Below are positions 46,376 to 55,473 of a DNA stretch of 64,000 bases, in pieces. The notes under the pieces are model-generated. The model saw nothing but the letters and a program-made list of their open reading frames with translations, did no database searches and was not told the DNA's origin. Within the stretch, counting starts at the first letter, position 1; each line of letters begins with the position of its first letter. Origin of the DNA: JALNZF01 sp964447405 (GTDB lineage Bacteria; Nitrospirota; UBA9217); the NCBI GenBank assembly GCA_964447405.1, contig CAYUSP010000003.1, forward strand, positions 372,001-436,000, in the 5' to 3' direction. Made by a program: the position numbers and the translations under genes.

Positions 46376-46669
46376 TTAGCAACCCACTGGAGCTTTTTTT
46401 GCTGGTGCTGCGGCGGCAGCTGCCTTCATGCTCTTGATCGTGTCCTTCTCGACAGTCACTTCCACCTTGTCGCCGGCCTTTACCTTGCCGAGGTCCACGG
46501 ACTTATCAGCCTTCAATGTCTCGTCCTTGCCATCCATGGTGAGAACCACCGTGCCGGCCTTTGCATCAATGCTCTTAACTGTTCCCATCTTTGCACCTGA
46601 AGCAAATGCCAGCGAAACCAATGCTACAACCAACACTGCTGTTGCCAGAACTACTGCGATCTTCTTCAT
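46376..46669 (-). CDS. small exported beta-rich protein
   Basis: A 97-residue exported protein: signal peptide (residues 1-23, AVVLATAVLVVALVSLAFASG), then a single small beta-rich domain (MGTVKSIDAKAGTVVLTMDG to VKAGDKVEVTVEKD) and an Ala/Lys-rich tail ending in cysteine. The pattern is like copper-binding or OB-fold periplasmic proteins of the DUF5666 type, but too short to be sure. I chose ATG 46669 after GGAGGAG. Function unknown. Confidence 0.75.
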   Translation of the reverse strand: MKKIAVVLATAVLVVALVSLAFASGAKMGTVKSIDAKAGTVVLTMDGKDETLKADKSVDLGKVKAGDKVEVTVEKDTIKSMKAAAAAAPAKKAPVGC

Positions 46670-46857
46670 CTTCTCTACTCCTCCTAGAATGGATTGTAAT
46701 GCTACGGAGCCGTACAATACCACAAGTTTAGCGATTCCACAATTAAAATTTTAAATGATGCGATTTGATAATTTTGTATCACTTAATAGCATATGCTAAA
46801 TCTATTAACAGCATTTAATACGAATCCCATTACTTATGTTTAGACCGTGTTTTATAC

Positions 46858-46886
46858 TTGACAGGGTATGGCAAATTTGATAGATT
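46858..46886 (+). promoter_or_regulatory. sigma-70 promoter of the Ala/Lys-rich exported gene
   Basis: TTGACA at 46858-46863, a 17-base spacer and TAGATT at 46881-46886, about 45 bases before the ATG at 46939. Confidence 0.5.
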
Positions 46887-46938
46887 GACCGTGCTCTAAA
46901 GAAGTAAAATTTATTTCAGGAAGGGGGGTGAATCACTA

Positions 46939-47169
46939 ATGAAAAAGATAATTGCTCTGTTTACTGCAATGGCATTTGCTCTTACCTTGGGCGTAGCATT
47001 CGCACAGGAGAAGGCAGCAGCACCGGCGGCAGCTCCTGCAAAGGCTGAGGAGAAGGCAGCACCGGCAAAGAAAGCAAAGAAGGCTGCAAAGAAAGAGAAG
47101 AAGGCTGCAAAGAAGGAAGCGGCAGCAGCACCGGCGGCAGCAGCACCGGCGGCTCCGGCTGGCAAGTAA
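46939..47169 (+). CDS. exported Ala/Lys/Pro-rich low-complexity protein
   Basis: A 76-residue product: a clear signal peptide (residues 1-22, ending VAFAQ) and a mature part made almost only of alanine, lysine, glutamate and proline, with KKAKKAAKKEKKAAKKE-like runs flanked by AAAPAAAP blocks. It should be a strongly basic, disordered secreted peptide. GGAAGGGGGGTG lies before the ATG, and a strong terminator follows. Function unknown; a binding role with polyanions is inference. Confidence 0.75.
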   Translation: MKKIIALFTAMAFALTLGVAFAQEKAAAPAAAPAKAEEKAAPAKKAKKAAKKEKKAAKKEAAAAPAAAAPAAPAGK

Positions 47170-47234
47170 TTTCTCTATACCGCTAATTCATTATACCGAG
47201 CGGAAGAAAGAAATCCTTAAGATTCAGACTAAAC

Positions 47235-47263
47235 AAAAGCAGGCGGTAATCCCGCCTGCTTTT
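47235..47263 (+). terminator. rho-independent terminator
   Basis: Perfect 12-bp stem AAAAGCAGGCGG / CCGCCTGCTTTT with loop TAATC and a further T-run. It lies between the Ala/Lys-rich gene and the convergent DUF4253 gene and could serve both. Confidence 0.88.
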
Positions 47264-47297
47264 CTTTTTTCCTCGCCGAGGGTCTTCCTTAAAACAC

Positions 47298-48059
47298 CTA
47301 ATCCCACCAGAGAAAGAGCCTGTTCGTCCTTTTAAGGTCCCTGATCAGCCCCTCCACCGTCCCGGGGCCCTGGTCAATAGCGTCAGGGCTGAAATCATAT
47401 ACCTCTTCAGCAAAAGCTTTCAGGTCCTCTGGCAGCACCCTGAATTCCAGTTCCACCCAGTCATTATCAGCACCGATAATGTCAAACCAGGATATTTTCT
47501 CCCACTCCTTTAAATGGTCGATCACGTCCTGATTCGAAATATCGTATTCCGCACCATTCGTATGCATGATCCGCAGGATGTCGAACTGGTCAGTTCCCTT
47601 TAGCACGCCAATCTTGTCAACCTTGATCCCGCCGTTAATCTCCATGACGAATGGCATATAGCGAAGCGGGACAAGTTTTTTTCTGAGCGACGCCATGACA
47701 AGGTCGGTCATGTCATCCGGTACGGTTACTGCGATGCCGGGCGCAATGATCCGGTATCCCTGTTCATCGAATCCAACCAGCCGTCCGACGCGGTCGCCGG
47801 TCTCCTGTTTCACGATGAGTAAAATCTGTCGATCAAATTTGAGGATTCGCGCCACTTCCTCCGCATATGCGGACAGGGTGACTTGAGTCCCGGTTATTCT
47901 GCTCGAACTGATAATTTGCGCACTTGCCGTTGGAGCACTTGCCAGGCTGCCTGTACTGTTCGTTATGATGCCCGTCGTCTGTGAACCCGCATTTGCAAGA
48001 GGCAATCCAGCACCAAATAACAACAGTACAACACACAACTGCAGAATCACTTTACCCAT
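47298..48059 (-). CDS. exported DUF4253-like protein
   Basis: A 253-residue exported protein: signal peptide (VILQLCVVLLLFGAGLPLANAG), a Ser/Thr-rich linker, and a C-terminal DUF4253-like domain (VELEFRVLPEDLKAFAEEVY, DQGPGTVEGLIRDLK, ending RLFLWWD). DUF4253 proteins are uncharacterised. I chose ATG 48059, 9 bases after AGAGGA. It is convergent with the terminator at 47235-47263. Confidence 0.75.
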   Translation of the reverse strand: MGKVILQLCVVLLLFGAGLPLANAGSQTTGIITNSTGSLASAPTASAQIISSSRITGTQVTLSAYAEEVARILKFDRQILLIVKQETGDRVGRLVGFDEQGYRIIAPGIAVTVPDDMTDLVMASLRKKLVPLRYMPFVMEINGGIKVDKIGVLKGTDQFDILRIMHTNGAEYDISNQDVIDHLKEWEKISWFDIIGADNDWVELEFRVLPEDLKAFAEEVYDFSPDAIDQGPGTVEGLIRDLKRTNRLFLWWD

Positions 48060-48216
48060 ATACTCGATTCCTCTTTCTCTGACCAACCGCTTCGGGATGG
48101 TTAGCGGCGCATACCCACGACACAATGGTGCATACTTTATCATGGAATGGCCAACCAAAACAATAGAATATCTTTGTACAAGGAATCAACTCATAACATG
48201 TCGGAAACACCTCAAC

Positions 48217-48314
48217 GTGTCATTCTGCGTCCTTCTGGCTTTCACCCTAAGCAGAGCGAAGAGTCTCGCTTAATCAATACGATAAGAGACCCTTCACTAC
48301 GTTCAGGGAGACAC
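48217..48314. repeat. intergenic inverted repeat, GCGAAGAGTCTC type
   Basis: Outer GTGTC/GACAC and inner imperfect arms (48245-48267 and 48286-48308, CCCTAAGCAGAGCGAAGAGT and its relative) form a long hairpin in the 325-base gap between nth and the DUF4253 gene. The motif differs from the other repeat family of the window. Confidence 0.6.
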
Positions 48315-48384
48315 TTACCGACTTTCTATGAAACCATCACAAGTAGACTGTTCATGAAAGTCACAGGCTTGCAGGTCATGGCTA

Positions 48385-49020
48385 TCAGATCTTTTTTGAA
48401 GGGCAGAGGTCGAAAAGCACACACGCGCTATGCAAGGTCTTTCTGGCCTGGCAAACTTTCCTGCCATGGAAGATCAGCAAGTGGGAAAGCCTATCCCAAT
48501 CCTTTGATGGCGTATTTGCCATCAGGTCTTGCTCTATTTTTACCGGGTCCTCGTGTTTGGTAAGGCCCAGACGAAAGGCCAGCCGCTTTACATGGGTGTC
48601 TACCGCGATCCCCGCATTGATACCGTATGCGCCGGACAGCACGATGTTCGCGGTCTTTCTTGCAACCCCGGGAAGCAGGACCAGTTCCTCCATGGTATGC
48701 GGCACCTGTCCTCCGAACTGCTCCTGGAGCATCACCGCGGTCCGGCTGATGTTCTTTGCCTTGGTATTGAAAAAGTTAACCGACCTGATGTCCTGTGCGA
48801 GCCTATCGGAACTTGCGGCGGCAAAATCCTTGATTGATCGGTATTTGCGAAACAGGATTTCCGTCACCTTATTCACCTGTACATCGGTTGTTTGAGCCGA
48901 CAGTATGGTCGCCACCAGAAGTTCGTGAGGCTTGGAAAAGCGGAGCATGGTCTGCGGTGTTGTCGTGTATTCCCGTTCAAGCCGCTTGAGAATGAGAGCA
49001 ATCTTTGTTTGTCTGTTCAT
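48385..49020 (-). CDS. nth: endonuclease III with Cys-to-His cluster ligand
   Basis: A 211-residue Nth DNA glycosylase/AP lyase that removes oxidised pyrimidines. Helix-hairpin-helix LLPGVARKTANIVL with catalytic K122, and catalytic D141 in AVDTHVKR, are present. The 4Fe-4S loop should read C-x6-C-x2-C-x5-C; here it is C190-x6-H197-x2-C200-x5-C206, so the second ligand is histidine. Length and the rest of the protein are normal. The cluster may be His-ligated or lost. Confidence 0.94.
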   Translation of the reverse strand: MNRQTKIALILKRLEREYTTTPQTMLRFSKPHELLVATILSAQTTDVQVNKVTEILFRKYRSIKDFAAASSDRLAQDIRSVNFFNTKAKNISRTAVMLQEQFGGQVPHTMEELVLLPGVARKTANIVLSGAYGINAGIAVDTHVKRLAFRLGLTKHEDPVKIEQDLMANTPSKDWDRLSHLLIFHGRKVCQARKTLHSACVLFDLCPSKKI

Positions 49021-49162
49021 AAACCCTCTGAGGCCTGCGGCAGCGGCATTAAACTATTGTATGATATTGTCGGAAAGACCCAATGAACAGAAAAGATAAT
49101 GGTCCTTTCGTAAATAAGTTGAAAAACGTAAATAGAAAATCAATTAAAAGAGCTAACAGAAT

Positions 49163-49265
49163 CTTTGACACGGATAAGGGCCGATAGGAAGAACGATTTT
49201 CACTGATACATCAAAGTATTATCCGTGATAATCATATTTGAATCCGCCGTTATCCGTGTACAAAG
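49163..49265. repeat. intergenic inverted repeat, GACACGGATAA type
   Basis: Arms CTTTGACACGGATAA (49163-49177) and TTATCCGTGTACAAAG (49250-49265) enclose a further CCGTGATAATC stretch. It fills much of the 320-base gap upstream of nth, which shows no gene. Confidence 0.65.
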
Positions 49266-49342
49266 GTTTGTTGTAATGATTCTTCCGATGGGTATCATCT
49301 GGCTTCTTCAACTAAAACACGAATGACTCAAGATAATTGACC

Positions 49343-50116
49343 TTAATCAGTGCGGATGAACGGCGTTTTCAGAAAGCCCCACAGCCTTTGATATTCGTCC
49401 TCACGGTATTGGGGAAGCCCGAGGTTTATCGCACGGGTATCCGATCGAATCCGGTAGGTCTGCGCCAGCCGGTCCCAAACCGAAAGAATACTTGTATAGT
49501 TCGAATCCGTTTCCGAAAGGACGACCGAGTGATGAACCCGGTGCATGTTAGGGGTCGTTATGAATAAGCGCAGCACGCGGTCCCATGCTTCCGGCACAGC
49601 CAGATTGCTGTGGTGGAACAGTGCGGAGCTGTTCAGCATGACCTCGAACAGGAGCACCTCCTCAAATTTCATTCCCAGGAGCACGAGGATCGGCAGCCGG
49701 ATGAAGGTGGACAGGACAAGCTCGCCGGGATGGAACCGCAGCGCGGTTGTCGTATCCATGGCAATGTCGGAGTGATGCGCCCGGTGAAAACGCCACAAGA
49801 ACGGGAGCCGGTGATTCGCCATGTGCCAGTAGTACATCCAGATATCAAACAGAATAAATGCGGTAACGGGAGCAACAAGTCCCCATGCATCAGGCAACCG
49901 GAAAATACCCAGGGATCGTTCCTGCGCCCATGCGATTACGCTCATGGTGATCCCCGCGAGTGCAAAGCGCGTCAGCAGGCCGTTCAAGACCGCTGTGGTA
50001 ATATGCGGGAACGCATGCCGCGCCCTGCCTTTCCTGCCTGGATAATGAGGGAAGATGGTTTCGAGAATATAAATAAGAATCAGGAGGGAAATAATTGAGA
50101 TAAGCTTGATATCCAT
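49343..50116 (-). CDS. fatty acid hydroxylase / sterol desaturase family protein
   Basis: A 257-residue di-iron membrane enzyme with the histidine boxes of the family: HMANH, HRAHH and a C-terminal HRVHHSV, plus HHSN. Several membrane spans precede them (for example ISLLILIYILETIF). Such enzymes hydroxylate or desaturate lipids using oxygen, so it hints at some exposure to oxygen. The substrate is unknown. No close operon partner; the DUF1499 gene is 15 bases upstream on the same strand. Confidence 0.9.
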   Translation of the reverse strand: MDIKLISIISLLILIYILETIFPHYPGRKGRARHAFPHITTAVLNGLLTRFALAGITMSVIAWAQERSLGIFRLPDAWGLVAPVTAFILFDIWMYYWHMANHRLPFLWRFHRAHHSDIAMDTTTALRFHPGELVLSTFIRLPILVLLGMKFEEVLLFEVMLNSSALFHHSNLAVPEAWDRVLRLFITTPNMHRVHHSVVLSETDSNYTSILSVWDRLAQTYRIRSDTRAINLGLPQYREDEYQRLWGFLKTPFIRTD

Positions 50117-50131
50117 GAGAACCGTTTCGTT

Positions 50132-50611
50132 TTATCGATCCTGAAGACTGACCTTGTCAGCTGCCTCGTGCCAGCGCGATCGTATCTCCTCCACCCGCTT
50201 GCGATTCACACCCATATCCGAGCGGCCGATCCGGGACGCAGATCGGATATGCACCTGCCAGGAATTTTCGTCCAGCGCGAACTCAACATCATCCACGAAC
50301 CTCCAGATGGCGCTCGTGAACTCGGCATGCACATACTTGTCTGTTTCTGATATGATCGCAGCCCGTTTCATGCCTGTGATGATGCTTTTGATCCTTGCAA
50401 GGGATTCGGTTGCAGTTGCAGCATAGGGCAGCGGTTCTATAAAATGCACCTTGTCAGCAGCATGGCTTGACACGCAGTTGGGGGTATCCGGACAAGGCGC
50501 CAGTTTGCCGTCATGTAATCCCAGATTTGCAGGCCGGACACCCGAGCATCCGTTCGCGAATATGCCTGCAATGAACGTCAGTAAAAACAATGCCGGACCT
50601 ACCCTTTTCAC
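50132..50611 (-). CDS. DUF1499 lipoprotein
   Basis: A 159-residue lipoprotein: signal with lipobox GIFANGC (residues 16-22), then a DUF1499 domain with LAPCPDTPNCVSS and WRFVDDVEF / SASRIGRSDMGVNRKRVEEI. The start is a GTG at 50611. DUF1499 proteins are envelope proteins of unknown role. It lies directly upstream of the fatty acid hydroxylase gene, so the two may act on the same membrane lipids (inference). Confidence 0.88.
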   Translation of the reverse strand: MKRVGPALFLLTFIAGIFANGCSGVRPANLGLHDGKLAPCPDTPNCVSSHAADKVHFIEPLPYAATATESLARIKSIITGMKRAAIISETDKYVHAEFTSAIWRFVDDVEFALDENSWQVHIRSASRIGRSDMGVNRKRVEEIRSRWHEAADKVSLQDR

Positions 50612-50732
50612 ACCATACCCTCGCCTGATTCACTGCTTCCCGCTGCTCTTAACAGCGCCGGAACTGTGGCCTCTTTTGTGTAACACTAACGCTGAACCTG
50701 ACACCTGTCAAGATAAAAACGGCATTATTCGA

Positions 50733-50761
50733 TTGACAATCCAGCCAATGCAGGGTAATAT
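50733..50761 (+). promoter_or_regulatory. sigma-70 promoter of typA
   Basis: TTGACA at 50733-50738, a 17-base spacer and TAATAT at 50756-50761, about 80 bases upstream of the typA ATG. Confidence 0.65.
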
Positions 50762-50849
50762 GCCCAGCTTTTCGTAAGGAGCAAATCTAAGACAGGATAT
50801 CGCACGCGCACTCTTGCAGTACGTGCCGCGGTTTATTAAAGGAACCATT

Positions 50850-52676
<1,827 letters not shown>

Positions 52677-52716
52677 CGATTCTCCTGGAGATAGTGCTAA
52701 AAGACATCCGCATACG

Positions 52717-52748
52717 AAAAGCCGCTGAATTGAACTTCAGCGGCTTTT
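52717..52748 (+). terminator. terminator of typA
   Basis: Perfect 13-bp stem AAAAGCCGCTGAA / TTCAGCGGCTTTT with a 6-base loop and a T-run. It separates typA from the convergent integron integrase gene. Confidence 0.9.
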
Positions 52749-52802
52749 TCTTTGAGCCTTCTGCAGGGGATATGAGATAGAAAACGATGATGGGTATTCT
52801 TC

Positions 52803-54239
52803 TTAAAAATCCAGCGGGCTCTTCAGCTCTTTAATGGTCTTGCTCGGCACGCAGTGAGTGTAAATCATGGTGGTCCGCACATCGGCATGCCCGAGTAGGG
52901 TCTGGATCGTGCGGATATCGTAGTTGGCCTGGAGCAGATGGGTGGCAAAAGAATGACGAAACGTGTGCGTGGTTACTCGTTTTGTAAGCTGCGCTTTCTT
53001 CACGGCAATATACAGTGCGTCCTGAAATCGCGACTCATGCACGTGGTACCGCCGCTTTTCCTTGGATGATCCGATGATTGTCAGTGATTCCTGGGGAAAG
53101 AACCATTGCCATATAAATTCCTTGGCCGCGTTCGGGTATTTCTTTTCCAATTGGTCTTCTAGAAACACGCCAGCGTATCCTGCGGCAAGGTCGTCAGCAT
53201 GCTGTTTTTTCACGAACGCTCGTTGGGCGAGCAATTCAGGCGCTATCCTGTTCGGCAGGGGCACTGTTCGGCTCTTACCGCCTTTTCCCTTAATGGTGAG
53301 CAGTCCCGAATCGAAATTAAAATCCTTCACACGCACTTTCACCGCTTCAAAGCGACGCAAGCCACAGCCGTACTGCAGCTTGGCAATGAGCTGATAAGGC
53401 TGTCCCAGTCGTGCAAGAACCTCCTGTATCTCATCGCGTGATAGCACAACAGGAACATAGGTGGATTTCTTCGCTCGTGGAATGTCCTTATGATCGCCGA
53501 AATCTCTTTTGAGGATGTGCCTGTACAGAAACAGCAGGGCATTAAATGCGAGATTCTGCGTCGACGAGGACACCTTGCAGCGCACCGCGAGATAAGTAAG
53601 GTAACTCTTCACGTCCTGCGGCGAGAGCTGCACCGGATCTTTATGTGACAAATAGCACTGGAATTTCCTGGTCCAGTTCGCATAATGCTGCAGCGTTTTC
53701 TTGGAGTAATGCCTCATCTTGATCTCATCTACAAGCAGACTGATGATAGTATCCCATGCAGGATACCCTGACTTTCTCAGGCAGCGCCAATCATCATACC
53801 GCCCTTGGCGACGCTCGCTGCTTCCAGTAGAGGTTGGAGAACCGGGCGGTTCGCACATCATAACGGCATCTTTCGTTGCTGCCGATAGCAACGAGCCTTG
53901 TTCACGCGTCTGCTCGGAATTACCTCGAACAACCGCATTATTAACCCTGCCATCACGAATCGATGAAGGAGCAGTCTGTTGCTTTCGTTGAGCAGCGAAG
54001 AATAGGGATACTGAGGACGCCGCCTGCTCCACCAGCACTTCTGGCTGCCCCTTGGATCGGAGTTTTTCAGAGAACAGCCTGACTTGAACCGATCTTTCCT
54101 CTGGCGGTGAATACTTTGCCTGAAAATCCAGGAAATACCTGATCCATTTCCGGTATTCATTACGCGCAAACAGAGGAATATTGTGCGTTTTTAGAATTTC
54201 ATCAAAACGAGCGAGGATTTCTGGAGGTATGCCCTTCAT
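52803..54239 (-). CDS. intI: integron integrase with N-terminal extension
   Basis: A 478-residue tyrosine recombinase that joins attC hairpins to attI. Catalytic residues: R295 (GLRRFE), H425 and R428 (HTFRHS), H451 (LLGHADVRTT), nucleophile Y460 (MIYTH). The integron-specific insertion is seen as KEFIWQWFFPQESL (about 373-386). The usual core-binding domain is around 162-245. Known IntI are about 320-340 residues; here roughly 150 more stand in front. Residues 8-85 look like another SAM-like binding domain (IPLFARNEYRKWIRYFLDFQ), followed by a low-complexity linker. Start: ATG 54239 behind AAAAGGA, with a GTG at 54275 as alternative. A LexA-type box lies in its promoter. Confidence 0.94.
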   Translation of the reverse strand: MKGIPPEILARFDEILKTHNIPLFARNEYRKWIRYFLDFQAKYSPPEERSVQVRLFSEKLRSKGQPEVLVEQAASSVSLFFAAQRKQQTAPSSIRDGRVNNAVVRGNSEQTREQGSLLSAATKDAVMMCEPPGSPTSTGSSERRQGRYDDWRCLRKSGYPAWDTIISLLVDEIKMRHYSKKTLQHYANWTRKFQCYLSHKDPVQLSPQDVKSYLTYLAVRCKVSSSTQNLAFNALLFLYRHILKRDFGDHKDIPRAKKSTYVPVVLSRDEIQEVLARLGQPYQLIAKLQYGCGLRRFEAVKVRVKDFNFDSGLLTIKGKGGKSRTVPLPNRIAPELLAQRAFVKKQHADDLAAGYAGVFLEDQLEKKYPNAAKEFIWQWFFPQESLTIIGSSKEKRRYHVHESRFQDALYIAVKKAQLTKRVTTHTFRHSFATHLLQANYDIRTIQTLLGHADVRTTMIYTHCVPSKTIKELKSPLDF

Positions 54240-54300
54240 ATCGTCGTCCTTTTGTTTCCTATCAGATAACTGCACAGCCGTTGTTCATTATTCGTTTTAT

Positions 54301-54329
54301 ATTATAGTGAACACCCGTTCACCTGTCAA
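54301..54329 (-). promoter_or_regulatory. consensus sigma-70 promoter of intI
   Basis: On the minus strand TTGACA (54329-54324), a 17-base spacer and TATAAT (54306-54301): a perfect match to consensus at both boxes. Such a strong promoter for an integrase would need tight repression, which the palindrome in the spacer can give. Confidence 0.85.
54307..54322. promoter_or_regulatory. LexA-type SOS box in the intI promoter
   Basis: The perfect palindrome GTGAAC-ACCC-GTTCAC contains GAAC-N4-GTTC, the core of the Gram-positive-type LexA box, and fills 16 of the 17 spacer bases of the intI promoter. Bound repressor would block RNA polymerase directly. SOS control of integrases through LexA is known for Vibrio and class 1 integrons. 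The species LexA motif is not shown by this window. Confidence 0.65.
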
Positions 54330-54343
54330 GCGCCAAAGTTAAC

Positions 54344-54372
54344 TTGACACCCCGCATACTATAAAATATACT
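54344..54372 (+). promoter_or_regulatory. cassette promoter Pc
   Basis: TTGACA at 54344-54349, a 17-base spacer and TATACT at 54367-54372, pointing into the cassette array and divergent from the intI promoter, with 14 bases between the two minus-35 boxes. Transcription should begin near 54379, about 115 bases before the first cassette ATG. This placement is that of Pc in known integrons. Confidence 0.8.
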
Positions 54373-54409
54373 CGCCTCACAAACAAAGAGTTCGGGCATC
54401 ATTCTTGCT

Positions 54410-54445
54410 AAGTCGTAAACACCGAAAATCCGTTCTTTACGACTT
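54410..54445. promoter_or_regulatory. perfect 10-bp inverted repeat in the Pc leader
   Basis: AAGTCGTAAA (54410-54419) and TTTACGACTT (54436-54445) are exact inverses around a 16-base loop. They lie between Pc and the attI crossover, so the hairpin would be in the leader of every cassette transcript. It may be an integrase accessory site, an attenuator or a regulator site. Confidence 0.6.
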
Positions 54446-54447
54446 AT

Positions 54448-54474
54448 CCCTAACTCGATAATCACTGGTTAATG
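54448..54474 (+). other. putative attI recombination site
   Basis: A left box CCCTAAC (54448-54454) and a right box GTTAATG (54468-54474) resemble the RYYYAAC and GTTRRRY core boxes, 13 bases apart. The crossover would be after the G at 54468. The flanks also show a direct ACTGG repeat and TCAC/GTGA symmetry. Boundaries are inferred from the first cassette start. Confidence 0.6.
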
Positions 54475-54493
54475 ACTGGGTGACAATTCTTCT

Positions 54494-55372
54494 ATGTTTG
54501 CTGACATAAAATATATTCTACCCATCACTATCGCCTTAATTGGCAATCTGCTTGTTCTTCCTGCTACTTTTGCTGCAAACGTAGACGATCAGGCTGATCG
54601 CATCAAGGCTCTGATTCAAGAACAAAAACATAAGTATGATTCATATCCCCAAAATATTGACCACGTTTATATCGATCTGAAAATTGAATATGACCGTGCT
54701 GGAATCGAAGCCGCGCTTTTATATGCCAAACGCCACATATTAAAAACAGAAGGGCGAAATGTTGAGGCAACGCTGAGACTTGATACAACGACTGGAGCTG
54801 AAGACATCATTGCCGACCTAGAAAAGGAAGGCATGACAAGCTTCACGCGCCTATCCCAACCGCCAATAAGTGTCAAAGGTAGAATTCCAATATCAATGCT
54901 TTGCGATTTTTCCTCAAAACTGAACCAACAGTTGAACCAGTCATACTGCTGTGCTTACATCGAGAGCGCCTCTCTGCAACCTGATTTTACTCGTCGTGAT
55001 TCATATCAAAAAGAAATATCAGGCGCTTATGAAATGTGTAGTGGTTCGATACGCTGGCCGTTACAAGTTATTGCCTACTTACAGCAAACAACTTCAAAAA
55101 GTACTGTATATGAGTTTGCAAATTTAGCCAACGAAACAATCGACGACGATAGAGTAAATGGGATTATTAATTTTGTACCGCTGAATCGCGATGATGAAGA
55201 CAAATTTTATTCACTTTTAAAAGCTCATCGCGTCGAAATTATTAAAAATGACCGCAATTATAATCAGGAACTGACTGCCTTGCTTCCAATTGAGAAGCTA
55301 GTCGATTTATGTAAGAAAAAGTACGTCTTGAATATTTTTAGACAGAGGCGCAAAGTTCTTCCAATTGATTGA
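54494..55372 (+). CDS. cassette 1: exported protein of unknown function
   Basis: A 292-residue protein in the cassette 54469-55435. The first 28 residues are a signal peptide (YILPITIALIGNLLVLPATFAAN). The mature part has a charged helical start and a mixed alpha/beta region; no catalytic motif stands out. Four cysteines occur in the middle and C-terminal half (for example LCDFSSKL, YCCAYIES). No clear ribosome site precedes the ATG. It is closest to Pc and so should be expressed best. I do not recognise the family. Confidence 0.75.
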   Translation: MFADIKYILPITIALIGNLLVLPATFAANVDDQADRIKALIQEQKHKYDSYPQNIDHVYIDLKIEYDRAGIEAALLYAKRHILKTEGRNVEATLRLDTTTGAEDIIADLEKEGMTSFTRLSQPPISVKGRIPISMLCDFSSKLNQQLNQSYCCAYIESASLQPDFTRRDSYQKEISGAYEMCSGSIRWPLQVIAYLQQTTSKSTVYEFANLANETIDDDRVNGIINFVPLNRDDEDKFYSLLKAHRVEIIKNDRNYNQELTALLPIEKLVDLCKKKYVLNIFRQRRKVLPID

Positions 55373-55380
55373 CAGTGTGA

Positions 55381-55441
55381 TTTTAACCTGCGCCTCGACA
55401 GCGCCGCGCTAAAAAGCGGCGCGTCAGGCGCGTGGTTAGTT
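55381..55441 (+). other. attC1 recombination site
   Basis: Left box TTTTAAC and right box GTTAGTT (55435-55441). Arms GCGCCT / AGGCGC and GCGCCGC / GCGGCGC pair as a hairpin, with GAC / GTC between them leaving two single extrahelical bases. It ends cassette 1. Confidence 0.88.
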
Positions 55442-55473
55442 TTTCATTTTTTAAACTTACTGAGGGTGTGTAC

